The notes: generated by a model from the letters alone, not told the origin. Counted from the first letter of the stretch, positions 7,801-16,843 are shown. The stretch: 34,786 nt of DNA from Crocinitomix sp. (GCA_030836155.1 JAURQI010000043.1:1-34786), one strand, 5' to 3'. A program made the numbers and translations.

Positions 7801-8325
7801 TTGACACAAATCATTTTAATAGCGCTTGGTTTTCTTGGCGTTGCCTTGCTTTTAATATCTATTAGCTGGGGTTACAGATGGATGCGTTTTCAAACGATTC
7901 TTAGATTTCCGCTTGCCAGAGGCAAAGCAAACTTCACCATAAAAAAGGCAGGTTTTTATTCCATTTGTTTTTACGAAGCACGGTACGCAAAATCGTCTGG
8001 TAATTTCAGACTAGATGTTATTGACGCACAAACTAAATTAACTATTCCAAGTAAGGAATTCTTAATCAAACCTCAATTCTTTAAAGATTCAGGCGTCGGA
8101 CTAGAGTTTTTGCAGCTCCGTTTCGAAAAAACTGGTGACTAAATTTTGGAACTCGAGCATCAAGAGGATTTAATCGTCAAAACGACTATGATCCCTCTTG
8201 CACGATTCTTTCAAAAGAAGGCTCCGACTAATCAAATTGAGGTAATGGTCAAAACCAGTCTTCCTATATGGAAAAGGATCCTGACCATCATTTTTCTTGT
8301 TTTTGGAATCAACATAATCGCTTAG
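7801..8325 (+). pseudogene. Two-TM membrane protein gene interrupted by an in-frame TAA
   Basis: The track ends this ORF at 8142, but the same frame stays open after the TAA (8140-8142) for another 60 codons to a TAG at 8323-8325. The first part has an N-terminal membrane helix (IILIALGFLGVALLLISISWGYRW) and a beta-rich soluble region. The part after the stop continues with LELEHQEDLIVKTTMIPLARFF and ends in a second helix (RILTIIFLVFGINIIA). Together they make a plausible 174-codon membrane protein, so one nonsense change seems to have split it. The only upstream start is TTG 7801. It could also be a genuine 113-residue protein followed by an unrelated open stretch. I do not recognise the family. 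Confidence 0.55.
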
Positions 8326-8373
8326 GGCATCATAACACTCATAAACCCTGATATTTTTAATTAATTTAGACTT

Positions 8374-9003
8374 ATGAAAGCGTTTATCGAAGAGATTATT
8401 GGAAATCCGTTGAGTGCCGAAGACTGGACACTGCTTTCTGGAATCATCAAAAAAAAGGAAGTTAAAAAAGGGGATTTACTCATTCAAGAAGGACAAGTCT
8501 GTAAATACATCTGGTACCTTGAAGCTGGAGCTGTTCGATATTATGAAAATGTGAAAGGCGACTACAAAACCACTCACTTCTTTTTATCCCCTTCCATGTT
8601 TAGCGTTTATCATAGTCTCATAACAGGTCATCCGGTTGAAATAAATATAGAAGCCTCTGAAGATCTCCAATTATTAGCTCTTCCCTATCGTGATTTAAAA
8701 GAACTGTATAATAAGAGCCAGATGCTAGAGCGGGTGGGACGAATCATGGCTGAGCATCAGTTCATGGCCGAGTTTGATCGAAGACGAATGTTATTGCATA
8801 TGGACGCTTTAGAACGCTATGAATATCTCGAAAAGAATCAGCCAGCCGTTTTTCAACATTATCAGCTGAAGGACATTGCTACTTATATCGGAATAACGCC
8901 CGTTTCTCTCAGCCGCCTTCGGAAATATCGAATTGAACGGCACAATGGTTTTAGCTCAGCATTGATAAAAGGAATTGTTGCTTCTTATGAGGCGATAGAT
9001 TAA
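8374..9003 (+). CDS. Crp/Fnr-family transcriptional regulator
   Basis: A 209-residue protein with an N-terminal cyclic-nucleotide-binding jelly roll (KGDLLIQEGQVCKYIWYLEAGAVRYYE) and a C-terminal winged helix-turn-helix (QLKDIATYIGITPVSLSRLRKYR) of the type common in Bacteroidota Crp/Fnr relatives. It lacks the Cys set of Fnr, and the cAMP-contacting RxS signature of Crp is not obvious, so the ligand is unknown. The HTH motif SLSRLRK resembles the DNA-contacting helix. It stands alone downstream of the interrupted membrane gene, and its target genes cannot be inferred. Confidence 0.88.
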   Translation: MKAFIEEIIGNPLSAEDWTLLSGIIKKKEVKKGDLLIQEGQVCKYIWYLEAGAVRYYENVKGDYKTTHFFLSPSMFSVYHSLITGHPVEINIEASEDLQLLALPYRDLKELYNKSQMLERVGRIMAEHQFMAEFDRRRMLLHMDALERYEYLEKNQPAVFQHYQLKDIATYIGITPVSLSRLRKYRIERHNGFSSALIKGIVASYEAID

Positions 9004-9056
9004 ATAGATATCAGCGATATGGCACCATTATCATCTTCGTCTTACCTTCTTTTCAC

Positions 9057-9064
9057 TAACTTTG
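9057..9064 (+). promoter_or_regulatory. Candidate -7 element of engB, very close to the ATG
   Basis: TAACTTTG, an exact match to TAnnTTTG, ends four bases before the engB start codon, implying a leaderless or near-leaderless transcript. There is no convincing -33 TTG, so confidence is modest. Confidence 0.4.
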
Positions 9065-9068
9065 TAGG

Positions 9069-9671
9069 ATGGAAATAAAGCAGGCGAAATTCATTATTAG
9101 TAATACAGATGTGCGGAAATGTCCAGAACCTGATCGTGCGGAGTATGCTTTTATTGGACGATCGAACGTAGGGAAATCATCCTTAATTAATATGTTGGCG
9201 AACAATAAAAGTTTGGCTAAAATTTCGAGTAAACCCGGCAAAACACAGCTCATTAATCATTTCCTAATTAATGAAGAATGGTATTTGGTTGATCTACCTG
9301 GATACGGTTATGCTAAGGTTCCACACCAACAACGCGATAGGTTTCAAAAGTTTATTTCTCGGTACATGGAAACGCGTGAAAACCTCATCAATGTTTTTGT
9401 CTTAGTCGACAGCCGTCATGAGGCTCAGGCGATCGATTTGGACTTTATGGAATGGTTAGGCGTAAGAGGCATACCTTTTTCGATTGTGTTTACCAAATTT
9501 GACAAACTCAAAAGCAATGACAAACATAAAGTGATTGCACGTTATAAAAGAGATATGCTGAAGCGCTGGGAGGAGATGCCCCCTCACTTTTTAACCTCTG
9601 CAGAAACAGGAGAAGGCAAGGAAGAAATCCTATCCTATATTGCGGGTATTAATGAGACGTTAGACTACTAA
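9069..9671 (+). CDS. engB: Ribosome biogenesis GTP-binding protein EngB (YihA/YsxC)
   Basis: A 200-residue TRAFAC-class GTPase needed for 50S subunit assembly and usually essential. All G motifs are visible: G1 [10 protein letters not shown], a switch I region with KPGKTQ, G3 DLPGYGYA, G4 TKFDK and G5 TSAETG. Length is normal. It converges on gldC, and the two stop codons overlap by four bases. The start ATG at 9069 gives the usual short N-terminus ahead of the GTPase fold. Confidence 0.96.
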   Translation: MEIKQAKFIISNTDVRKCPEPDRAEYAFIGRSNVGKSSLINMLANNKSLAKISSKPGKTQLINHFLINEEWYLVDLPGYGYAKVPHQQRDRFQKFISRYMETRENLINVFVLVDSRHEAQAIDLDFMEWLGVRGIPFSIVFTKFDKLKSNDKHKVIARYKRDMLKRWEEMPPHFLTSAETGEGKEEILSYIAGINETLDY

Positions 9672-10012
9672 CTTAAGGGAGGAAGGATACCCATTTTGTC
9701 TGCAAAATGGTGACAATAATCTCTCAAATCCTCTGACATGTTTTTTTCACCCGTTGCCCGTTCAAACGTATCTGCCATTGTCAATAATGTTTGATGCATA
9801 AACTTCTTCATCTCGTCAACGGTCATATCTTTATTCCATAAATCAATGCGCATTGCCGTCGCATCTTTTTCATCCCACAAAGATAAAATGAGTGCTTTTG
9901 CAGAAGCTGCATCTACCCCTCCTTCTTTAGCCGTCCACTTGATTTTTTCTGGAATATTATTTTCGTTCGTCAAGACTTCAATATCGATATTCGATTTTTT
10001 TAAATCACTCAT
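9668..10012 (-). CDS. gldC: Gliding motility protein GldC
   Basis: A 114-residue protein without a signal peptide. The pattern [49 protein letters not shown] and DTFERATG matches flavobacterial GldC. In Flavobacterium johnsoniae GldC is not strictly essential for gliding but improves it and is thought to support GldB. Its start overlaps the gldB stop by eight bases, the classic gldB-gldC arrangement. It may lie in the periplasm or cytoplasm; the sequence does not settle this. Confidence 0.93.
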   Translation of the reverse strand: MSDLKKSNIDIEVLTNENNIPEKIKWTAKEGGVDAASAKALILSLWDEKDATAMRIDLWNKDMTVDEMKKFMHQTLLTMADTFERATGEKNMSEDLRDYCHHFADKMGILPPLS

Positions 10013-11018
10013 TCTCTTGTGGTTTATATGCTTTTAAAATTTCAGTTTCAGTAGTATTGTTTAACAAGTCTAAGACGGTTACGTCTTCATTTTCTTCCAT
10101 ATAGGTGCGTACCATTTGCCACCCCATAAACTGACCGATTCGGCCAGGAGAACCTTCAATACCGACGGTTTCTGGCGCTTCTTCAAAGTAACGCAATTTC
10201 ACCTTCATATCAATGGAATAAATCCAATTCATATCAATGATATATTGCCAAATTTGGTATTCACTTGCCATGGCAAAATCAAACTCTTCTTGCGTGTATC
10301 GAATAATTCTATGTTTCGGTAAATCTGGAAGCATTGCCTCCATTACGTATCGTAATTTTCCAAAATAAATCATACTGGACAAAAATGTCTCACCACGATC
10401 CTCACCAATAACATTCGTAATCAACCAACTGTGCGCCACATCTACTGGAAGATAATCGCGGTGCATTTTATCCTTCATGTATAAAGGAAAGCGCACTTCT
10501 TTTACGATTCTATTTTCAGGACCTAAATACATATCAAGGCCTATACCCATAACTGAATCTGTTGAAATCACTCCATAACTAAAAGCGCTGTTATACATGT
10601 AAAATGCAGCGGGCAAATTTTCGTCAGGTAGATAATGTTTTTGATGTTTAAACATATCTACAAAAACGTCCTCCAAATCTTCGATATCACTAAACTCATT
10701 CTGAATATCGGTATAGAGCATTTGCATCATACTATCCTTAACAAAGTACCACAGGTATTGGTTGATAGAATCAGCATAAACCGATCCGGATCTGAGTGCA
10801 TCATAGACATAAAACTCATACAGTTCTCCACCATCTTTAATTAAACCTTTGTTTATTTCAACTAAATCGTTTGGAGATTTTGCTTCAAAAAGTCGTTGAT
10901 CAAAACGGTAAAAATCAGGTTGGTAATTGATTGATGACACATCCACATCCAGTTTATCGCCTGAGCAAGACGCTAGGACGAAAGTCATTAATATTATTGC
11001 TCGTATTGCGTCTTTCAT
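10005..11018 (-). CDS. gldB: Gliding motility lipoprotein GldB
   Basis: A 337-residue lipoprotein with a type II signal peptide ending in the lipobox LASC (Cys18). The mature part matches GldB in its overall pattern: INYQPDFYRFDQRLFEA near the start, a middle region describing export of a folded protein with LPAAFYMYNSAFSYG, and the C-terminal VGIEGSPGRIGQFMGWQMVRTYMEEN. GldB is essential for gliding in F. johnsoniae, but its biochemical role is unclear. It precedes gldC and diverges from the OMP-nadE pair. The stop is TGA, showing that TGA is used as a stop in this genome. Confidence 0.95.
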   Translation of the reverse strand: MKDAIRAIILMTFVLASCSGDKLDVDVSSINYQPDFYRFDQRLFEAKSPNDLVEINKGLIKDGGELYEFYVYDALRSGSVYADSINQYLWYFVKDSMMQMLYTDIQNEFSDIEDLEDVFVDMFKHQKHYLPDENLPAAFYMYNSAFSYGVISTDSVMGIGLDMYLGPENRIVKEVRFPLYMKDKMHRDYLPVDVAHSWLITNVIGEDRGETFLSSMIYFGKLRYVMEAMLPDLPKHRIIRYTQEEFDFAMASEYQIWQYIIDMNWIYSIDMKVKLRYFEEAPETVGIEGSPGRIGQFMGWQMVRTYMEENEDVTVLDLLNNTTETEILKAYKPQENE

Positions 11019-11077
11019 TGGCGATAATTTCTTATTATTGCTATGTATAAAAATGTAAAATTAATAATTGCAAAATT

Positions 11078-11941
11078 ATGAAAAAGTTACTTTCGTTGCT
11101 TTTAATTGCGGGAATAGGTGTTGGTGCCCAAGCTCAAGATAAGAAATTTCAGATGGGATTGGTGCTCGGACCAACCTTTAACTGGACTAAAATTCAAACA
11201 AAAAAAATTGAAAGAAGCGGTATAGGAAATGGCTTCACCATTGGTGTCGGTGGTAATTACTTTTTCAATGATAATATTGGAATTGCCTCAGGGATTCAGT
11301 TTGATTTAGAGTCTTTCTCCATAAATTATGGACCTTCCACAAATACCGCTTTGGGAGATGTTTTTTATGCATATACCGATACGGATATTCACAAATTTGA
11401 CGAAGAGTCTGGTCGTGTTGAAGACTTCTCGGGTACATCTGCTTTTTTATTACAAACCAGAAAATTCAGAGCAAAATACGTAACCATTCCACTTTTCTTG
11501 AAGTTCCAAACGAATCTAATTGGACCGTTTAAGTATTATGGTAAGTTTGGTTTGCGTACTAGTATTTTAGCAGGTATTCGAATGGATGACACCGGCTACG
11601 AGGCGAATTACGATTCTAATAACGGGACTTTCGAACAAATTAACTCGTATACAAAAAAAATGGAAAACATGAAGCCAACAGCAATAAAAAAAGGCTTGTC
11701 TCTCGTAAGAACTGGAATCGGCATTTACGGTGGAGCAGAATGGAATTTCACAGGGAACACCTTTCTTTATTCTGAAATAGGCTTCAATTACGGAATAACA
11801 CCCGCCCTTTACCAACGCTCAAGCCACCTAGTTGATAAATCCGAAAATGCTACTGATCCTGACGGTTTCAGTTACACTCAATTAGACATCAGAAACAACC
11901 CTCAACACATTATTGAGCTTAAAATTGGCTTGTTGTTCTAA
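11078..11941 (+). CDS. Outer-membrane beta-barrel protein (PorT-like, OMP_b-brl family)
   Basis: A 287-residue protein with a signal peptide (KKLLSLLLIAGIGVGAQAQ) and alternating beta-strand segments, such as FQMGLVLGPTFNW, GFTIGVGGNYFF and FKYYGKFGLR, ending in an aromatic C-terminus (IIELKIGLLF) as in outer-membrane barrels. It belongs with the PorT-like barrels of Bacteroidota. Whether it is the T9SS component PorT/SprT itself cannot be decided; neighbours do not include the usual porT partner. It is followed by nadE with only a 3 bp gap, so they form an operon, and it is divergent from gldB across 59 bp. Confidence 0.8.
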   Translation: MKKLLSLLLIAGIGVGAQAQDKKFQMGLVLGPTFNWTKIQTKKIERSGIGNGFTIGVGGNYFFNDNIGIASGIQFDLESFSINYGPSTNTALGDVFYAYTDTDIHKFDEESGRVEDFSGTSAFLLQTRKFRAKYVTIPLFLKFQTNLIGPFKYYGKFGLRTSILAGIRMDDTGYEANYDSNNGTFEQINSYTKKMENMKPTAIKKGLSLVRTGIGIYGGAEWNFTGNTFLYSEIGFNYGITPALYQRSSHLVDKSENATDPDGFSYTQLDIRNNPQHIIELKIGLLF

Positions 11942-11944
11942 TCA

Positions 11945-12730
11945 ATGAAGTACGAAAAAGTAATTGAACACATCACGCAATGGCTAAAGGATTATGCTGA
12001 AAATGCGGGTGTGAAAGGATTTATAGTAGGAATTAGCGGCGGAATTGATTCCGCCGTTACTTCTTTTTTATGTGCACGAACAGGATTAGATGTGCTTTGT
12101 TTGGAGATGGATATCCATCAAAACCCTGATGAAGTCAGTCGCGGTTTAGAGCATATTCATTTCTTAGAAGAACGCTATTCAAATGTCAGTCACTTATCCA
12201 TTAATTTAACGGATAGTTTCGAGACCATGCGTCAAGCTTTCCCTGAGGAAACGAATATTCATGGCTTATCTATGGCAAATACACGATCACGCATCAGAAT
12301 GGTTACCCTTTACGCAATTGGCCAGTCGAAAGGATTACTCGTTGCTGGAACCGGAAACAAAGTAGAAGATTTTGGTGTTGGATTTTACACCAAATACGGT
12401 GATGGAGGCGTTGACCTAAGTCCAATTGCGGATCTAATGAAAACCGAAGTTTATGGTATTGCCCAGACGCTTGGCGTTGTTTCATCTATCCAAAAAGCAG
12501 CTCCGACTGATGGATTATGGAAAGATGAACGAACGGATGAAGGTCAGTTAGGAGCTTCTTATCCGGAACTAGAATGGGCAATGGTTTTTGATCATGATCC
12601 ACACGTTTCTGAAGAAAATCTATCTGATCGTCAACGGGAAGTCTTGAAAATTTATCGTTCGTTTAACCGGGCGAATAAGCATAAAATGTTGCCCATTCCG
12701 GTCTGTATTATCCCCGAAGATTACCGTTAA
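11945..12730 (+). CDS. nadE: Ammonia-dependent NAD(+) synthetase NadE
   Basis: Amidates nicotinic acid adenine dinucleotide with ammonia to make NAD. The ATP-pyrophosphatase loop GISGGIDSA is at residues 29-37, and GTGNKVEDFGVGFYTKYGDGGVDLSPIADL, the signature binding region, follows. Length is 261 residues, so this is the short ammonia-dependent form without a glutaminase domain. It starts 3 bp after the OMP gene. Its stop lies six bases before the stop of the convergent metalloprotease gene, with no obvious terminator between. Confidence 0.95.
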   Translation: MKYEKVIEHITQWLKDYAENAGVKGFIVGISGGIDSAVTSFLCARTGLDVLCLEMDIHQNPDEVSRGLEHIHFLEERYSNVSHLSINLTDSFETMRQAFPEETNIHGLSMANTRSRIRMVTLYAIGQSKGLLVAGTGNKVEDFGVGFYTKYGDGGVDLSPIADLMKTEVYGIAQTLGVVSSIQKAAPTDGLWKDERTDEGQLGASYPELEWAMVFDHDPHVSEENLSDRQREVLKIYRSFNRANKHKMLPIPVCIIPEDYR

Positions 12731-12736
12731 ACAAAC

Positions 12737-14860
12737 TTACCTGATCAAATTCACGTGCCCGTTGTGCTTGTGTTTTTCATCGCTTGATCGGTCACCAAAC
12801 TCAATAGACCAAACATAGGTTCCAGCTGGAGCTTGACGCGTTCCCCCATAGGTCCCATTCCAACCCATCGTAGCATCATAAGATTCAAAAACGATTTCTC
12901 CCCATCTATTGTAGATGACTAAATGATAATCATAAATATCTAATCCCGCAGAAAATACCGGCCGGAAAGTTTCATTGAATAAATCACCATCTGGAGTAAA
13001 GGCGTTTTCTATATAAAAGATATTCTCCCCTTTGACGTAAACCGTATTATAGGCCGTATCTTGACAACCAACCTCTGATCGTGCAATCAACGTAATGCGA
13101 TAATTTCCGCCTTTTTCAAAAGGATAAGTATGCTCTGGATTGGTTGCCATACTTTCTTCAGAACCATCACCAAAATCCCACCTATAAGTAGCAGCTCCAG
13201 TTGTTAAATTCTCCATTTTTGTCGCAGCATTTAACGAACTTAGTTCATCTGGCGTGGCAAAAAAATCCGCTTCAGGATAAGGTGTTACATCAATGTTAAA
13301 AGTGAAGGTATTATCTGCTTCGTTATCATCTACATATCCATTTGGAGAAGTCACAACCATGACAATCGTGTACGATCCAGCAGGCAAAGAAAACTCAGGA
13401 TATGTAAAAGCAGTTGTATCCTCTTCTAGCACCAATCCACCCCAATCATAAAAATTATACAGTTCACCATCGATATAAAGCTCGGCTCTGAAACCCGTTA
13501 AATCTTCATTTCCATTATTGGTGAATCCAAATGACATGGATATCGGACCGTTTTCACATGTTGATGAAATACTTCCACTTAATACTTCAACATCCATTAT
13601 CGTTAAATCACAACCGACTAAACAATCTGAATCTGCCATTCGGTTACGAATATGCGTACCCGGTTGAAGTCCGAACCCAAAACCAAGATTAATACCAACA
13701 GGCAATAAATGACAATAACTCATCACAGTCCCTCCTAACGGTGGTATAAATGCATCACAACCTTCTGGAAAACCGGCTTCAGGACCACAACCATCAATGG
13801 CTGTATCATCCCCATTCCAAAAACAAGCATGCGTGTGTGGTGATCCAAAATTGTGCCCCATCTCATGCGAAATTACCTCAACTGACCAAGAATAGACAGG
13901 CACTTCAGCAAATGTTGGTGCAATACCACTGACTGCTTTTTTTAGCGCTTGGTTCGGATGACAAAAAACATCAACCCATGCTAAGCCTCCACCAGCGGCG
14001 TAATTTACAAAATGACCTAAATCACCATCCCATTCGGTGGTAGTACTACCGAATAAATCCAATAAAACGCCGGTATCACCAATTTCATAATAAGGGCTTT
14101 CGATATCCCAAACTAGCATATCCTCTAAAAAGATACCCATGTCTGCCAATTCAAAGAGATAAGCAACTTCGTTAAAAAGTGCTGTGATATAGTCTGTTGC
14201 TTCAACCAAACCGCCTTTATCTAGATAGATATCATAATCCACTTCAAAATACATCCCTGAGCAAGCCGACCAAACGCGGCGATCCTCGGACGCACCATCT
14301 ACCCTCGGGTTATAAGGGACAGTTGGTTCTTCAGTTGTTTCGCAATGAAAATCATTCACTCCATCAAGCGCACTTTCAGCGTAAAGAACATAATAATCGG
14401 CTTCTTCTAACTGTCCTAAATTTAGATCTCCATATGCTGGGATAGAACCAACCCCAATCACCTCGTTATTTAGTACACTCAAGGAAAAATGAGAACCAGC
14501 ATGTCCAGTGAATGTTCCTTGATAATAAACACTTCGAGATATTTCTTGCCAAAGAAGCGTATCTCCTGATGCCGTTCTGACTTTAAAATCGTCGCGATAA
14601 AGCTCTTTTTTGCGCAAAATTAATGACAGTTCCGTATCGCCGAACGGAATGTTTAACGTAATCCTAGATGGATGACTATCAAGAACCTCCTCCCATGCTG
14701 ACTCATTTATGGTCAACAGGGAATAGGAATCAATTAGGTTGAGATCCAGTTCGTCTTTGACAGTTTCATCTGCCTCATTAAATAAGTTAACTGCCGTTTG
14801 TGTGTAAGAAGTTAAGGCAGCCAAAAAGTAGACACAAAAGAGTATCGTTGTTTTTTTCAT
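12737..14860 (-). CDS. Secreted reprolysin-like metalloprotease with CARDB, PKD and type-B T9SS sorting domain
   Basis: A 707-residue secreted protein: signal peptide (1-20), propeptide-like region, then a metzincin domain of the M12B type with HEMGHNFGSPH at about 332-342 and the Met-turn GGTVMSYCH downstream (the zinc-binding HExxHxxGxxH motif is intact). A CARDB-like domain (about 420-530) and a PKD domain (YRWDFGDGSEE, about 535-610) follow. The C-terminus has NAFTPDGDLFNETFRPVFS and NRWGEIVFESYDATMGWNGTYGGTRQAPAGTYVW, typical of the gliding-motility type-B sorting domain. It is expected to be exported through the Sec pathway and T9SS and to degrade extracellular protein. Substrate unknown. 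Confidence 0.93.
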   Translation of the reverse strand: MKKTTILFCVYFLAALTSYTQTAVNLFNEADETVKDELDLNLIDSYSLLTINESAWEEVLDSHPSRITLNIPFGDTELSLILRKKELYRDDFKVRTASGDTLLWQEISRSVYYQGTFTGHAGSHFSLSVLNNEVIGVGSIPAYGDLNLGQLEEADYYVLYAESALDGVNDFHCETTEEPTVPYNPRVDGASEDRRVWSACSGMYFEVDYDIYLDKGGLVEATDYITALFNEVAYLFELADMGIFLEDMLVWDIESPYYEIGDTGVLLDLFGSTTTEWDGDLGHFVNYAAGGGLAWVDVFCHPNQALKKAVSGIAPTFAEVPVYSWSVEVISHEMGHNFGSPHTHACFWNGDDTAIDGCGPEAGFPEGCDAFIPPLGGTVMSYCHLLPVGINLGFGFGLQPGTHIRNRMADSDCLVGCDLTIMDVEVLSGSISSTCENGPISMSFGFTNNGNEDLTGFRAELYIDGELYNFYDWGGLVLEEDTTAFTYPEFSLPAGSYTIVMVVTSPNGYVDDNEADNTFTFNIDVTPYPEADFFATPDELSSLNAATKMENLTTGAATYRWDFGDGSEESMATNPEHTYPFEKGGNYRITLIARSEVGCQDTAYNTVYVKGENIFYIENAFTPDGDLFNETFRPVFSAGLDIYDYHLVIYNRWGEIVFESYDATMGWNGTYGGTRQAPAGTYVWSIEFGDRSSDEKHKHNGHVNLIR

Positions 14861-14949
14861 GGAAGCTGTTTGTACTTATTTAAACCACAGACGAAACCAA
14901 TTGTTCGTTGGATGCCTCCAAATACTAAAAAAAGAATATCTAATCGCTG

Positions 14950-15279
14950 TTAATTCCCTTCGGGAGCGAGACGTAGAACGATACCGTCAATTTCATCTGA
15001 GATTTGAATTTGACATCCTAAACGACTATTATCTTCAACAAAGAAAGCTTCATCTAGCATATCTAATTCTGAGTCAGACTGTTCAGGAAGTTCAGTGTCT
15101 GATTCTAAATAACATTGACAAGTAGCACACATCGCCATTCCACCACAACGACCTTCAACCGGCAATTCATATGAACGACATACTTCCATGATATTCATAT
15201 TCATATCCGTTGGAGCCTCTAAATCGTGTTTTACACCTTCACGATCAATTATGTGTACGGTAATCATATTCTCTGCCAT
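14950..15279 (-). CDS. 2Fe-2S ferredoxin (adrenodoxin type)
   Basis: A 109-residue electron carrier. Three cysteines lie in GRCGGMAMCATC (Cx5Cx2C), with the fourth in RLGCQIQI about 35 residues later, the classic 2Fe-2S binding set. The start ATG at 15279 gives MAENMITVHIIDREG. The acidic surface fits a partner of ferredoxin-NADP reductase, which is encoded about 500 bp upstream on the same strand. A TAAATTTG element at 15296-15303 could be its promoter. Confidence 0.92.
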   Translation of the reverse strand: MAENMITVHIIDREGVKHDLEAPTDMNMNIMEVCRSYELPVEGRCGGMAMCATCQCYLESDTELPEQSDSELDMLDEAFFVEDNSRLGCQIQISDEIDGIVLRLAPEGN

Positions 15280-15295
15280 GCCATTTAATTTTGCG

Positions 15296-15303
15296 CAAAT
15301 TTA
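15296..15303 (-). promoter_or_regulatory. Candidate -7 element of the ferredoxin gene
   Basis: TAAATTTG on the minus strand is an exact TAnnTTTG match and would give a leader of about 11 bases. No clear -33 TTG lies at the expected distance. Confidence 0.3.
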
Positions 15304-15353
15304 GTTGAAATTCACGATTTAATGAATACTTCAATTGAAATGATGATCCAAAA

Positions 15354-15393
15354 ACAAAAAAGCGCCTACTCTATTTGAGAGTCCGACGCTTTT
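15354..15393 (-). terminator. Rho-independent terminator after the T9SS remnant
   Basis: On the minus strand AAAAGCG...CGCTTTTT form the outer stem and ACTCT/AGAGT the inner stem around a short loop, followed by a T-rich tract. It lies about 22 bases beyond the remnant stop, and probably ends the reductase transcript. Confidence 0.75.
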
Positions 15394-15414
15394 AATCTAT
15401 AAGGAATAATTGAT

Positions 15415-15762
15415 TTAATGTTTAATCATAACCTTCGTTTTGGCGTAGGTACCTTCCACATTCAACACCAAATAATACAGTCCATTTGCATAAATGGAGA
15501 CATCCAAGGTTTGGTCTTGATATAGTTCCGGTACTTGATCATACACCAGTTGTCCAGCAGCATTATAAAGTCGGATTTCTTCAATCGTAAGACCGCTTTT
15601 ATTTGAAATCGTTAATTGATGATTTGCCGGATTTGGATAGATGACAAAGAGGTCAATTCCTAAATCTTCTAAACTCAATTGACTCCCTACTACAAAGGTA
15701 AACTCCACTACACAGCCATTTGCATCTGTAATAGTTAGCGTATACGTTTTTAGTCGTAGAAA
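15415..15762 (-). pseudogene. 5'-deleted remnant of a T9SS protein (SprB-repeat end plus type-A sorting domain)
   Basis: The frame begins immediately after the stop of the reductase gene and has no ATG; the track's Met comes from a GTG. It reads TYTLTITDANGCVVEF, the end of a SprB-like repeat, then a complete type-A sorting domain: YPNPANHQLTIS, IRLYNAAGQLVYD, YANGLYYLVL and KVMIKH at the end. No signal peptide exists, so it cannot be exported. A deletion that removed most of a secreted protein gene would explain it. The alternative, a freshly evolved short gene, seems unlikely because of the perfect C-terminal domain. Confidence 0.8.
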
Positions 15763-16773
15763 TTAAAATCCATTCACACCATTCACTGTGGTATATTTCA
15801 AGACATTCTTTTTATCGGGATGGATACGCGCAAAAGCAGATTGAACAGCAATTGTTCCTTCATGGAATCCACAAAGAATCAATTTTAATTTACCTTCATA
15901 AGTGTTGACATCACCTACGGCATAAATACCAGGTCGGTTTGTAGAATAATCCCGTGTGTCGACTTTTATAGCGTTCTTTTCAATCTCTAAACCCCACTCT
16001 CCAATTGGACCAAGGGTTGGCTTTAAACCAAATAATGGTACAAAATGATCAGTTTCTTTTTGAAATTCGCCTTCTGTCTTATGTTTGATGGTCACATGCT
16101 CGACCTTTCCATCTCCTCCTATGCCCACAACTTCCGCTTCGGTAATTAAATTAATCTGACCACTTTCAGCTAAATCCATCACTTGCTGAACAGAGTCTAA
16201 ATGGCCTCTAAACGAAGTTCTTCTGTGTACCAATGACACTTCAGAAGCAATATTATTTTTGACCAGATAGATTGACCAATCGAGAGCCGAATCACCTCCT
16301 CCTGCAATAACTACTTTTTTATCTTGGTAAAAGGCTGGGTCTTTAATGATGTATTCAACTCCTTTATCTTCGTAACTCTCTAAATTTTCAATAGGTGGTT
16401 TACGCGGTTGGAACACACCTAGTCCACCAGCAATCATTACAATCGGAGCTTTATGCTGCGTACCTTTATTGGTTGTAACGATAAATTGATCGTCTTCTGT
16501 TTCGTCAATCGTTGCTGCCGACTCACCGAGTGTAAACTCCGGTTTAAAAGGCTCGATTTGCTCCATTAATTTATCAATCAACTCTCCAGCATCCACCGTT
16601 GGATAACCTGGTATGTCGTAGATCGGTTTTTTTGGATAAATCTCTGTTAATTGCCCGCCCGGTTGTGGTAAGCTATCAATTAAATGACACCTTAATTTTA
16701 ATAAACCTGCTTCGAAAACCGTAAATAATCCAACTGGTCCGGCTCCTATGATTATAATATCTGTTTCTATCAT
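15763..16773 (-). CDS. Ferredoxin--NADP(+) reductase, thioredoxin-reductase-like (type 2)
   Basis: Shuttles electrons between NADPH and ferredoxin using FAD. It has the FAD loop IIGAGPVGLF, the downstream PGGQLTEIYPKKPIYDIPGYP, the NADPH loop VIAGGGDSALDW, and the C-terminal GIYAVGDVN. It lacks the CxxC redox pair of true thioredoxin reductase, which places it in the YumC-like FNR group. The ATG at 16773 gives MIETDIIIIGAG; the track start at 16785 is a TTG. It lies upstream of the ferredoxin gene on the same strand, with the T9SS remnant between them, and downstream of nfu. Confidence 0.9.
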   Translation of the reverse strand: MIETDIIIIGAGPVGLFTVFEAGLLKLRCHLIDSLPQPGGQLTEIYPKKPIYDIPGYPTVDAGELIDKLMEQIEPFKPEFTLGESAATIDETEDDQFIVTTNKGTQHKAPIVMIAGGLGVFQPRKPPIENLESYEDKGVEYIIKDPAFYQDKKVVIAGGGDSALDWSIYLVKNNIASEVSLVHRRTSFRGHLDSVQQVMDLAESGQINLITEAEVVGIGGDGKVEHVTIKHKTEGEFQKETDHFVPLFGLKPTLGPIGEWGLEIEKNAIKVDTRDYSTNRPGIYAVGDVNTYEGKLKLILCGFHEGTIAVQSAFARIHPDKKNVLKYTTVNGVNGF

Positions 16774-16822
16774 TGTGATTATCAATAAAAAATCAACATT
16801 TCTGCTTTTAGTCTAATGGCTG

Positions 16823-16830
16823 CAAAAATA
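16823..16830 (-). promoter_or_regulatory. Candidate -7 element of the ferredoxin reductase gene
   Basis: TATTTTTG on the minus strand is an exact TAnnTTTG match, giving a leader of about 45 bases. A short dyad, ATCTCAG-aa-CTGAGAT (16844-16859), sits just upstream, where the -33 element would be, and no TTG is seen. Confidence 0.3.
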
Positions 16831-16843
16831 AGGAATAAATAAC

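Noticed and set aside
11078-11941. Naming the OMP as PorT of the T9SS
   Set aside because: Barrel and family match are general, and the usual genomic partners are absent; only a PorT-like label is supported.
15415-15708. 97-residue ORF as an intact gene
   Set aside because: It starts at a GTG inside a longer frame without an ATG or signal peptide, and contains only a sorting domain; treated as a remnant.
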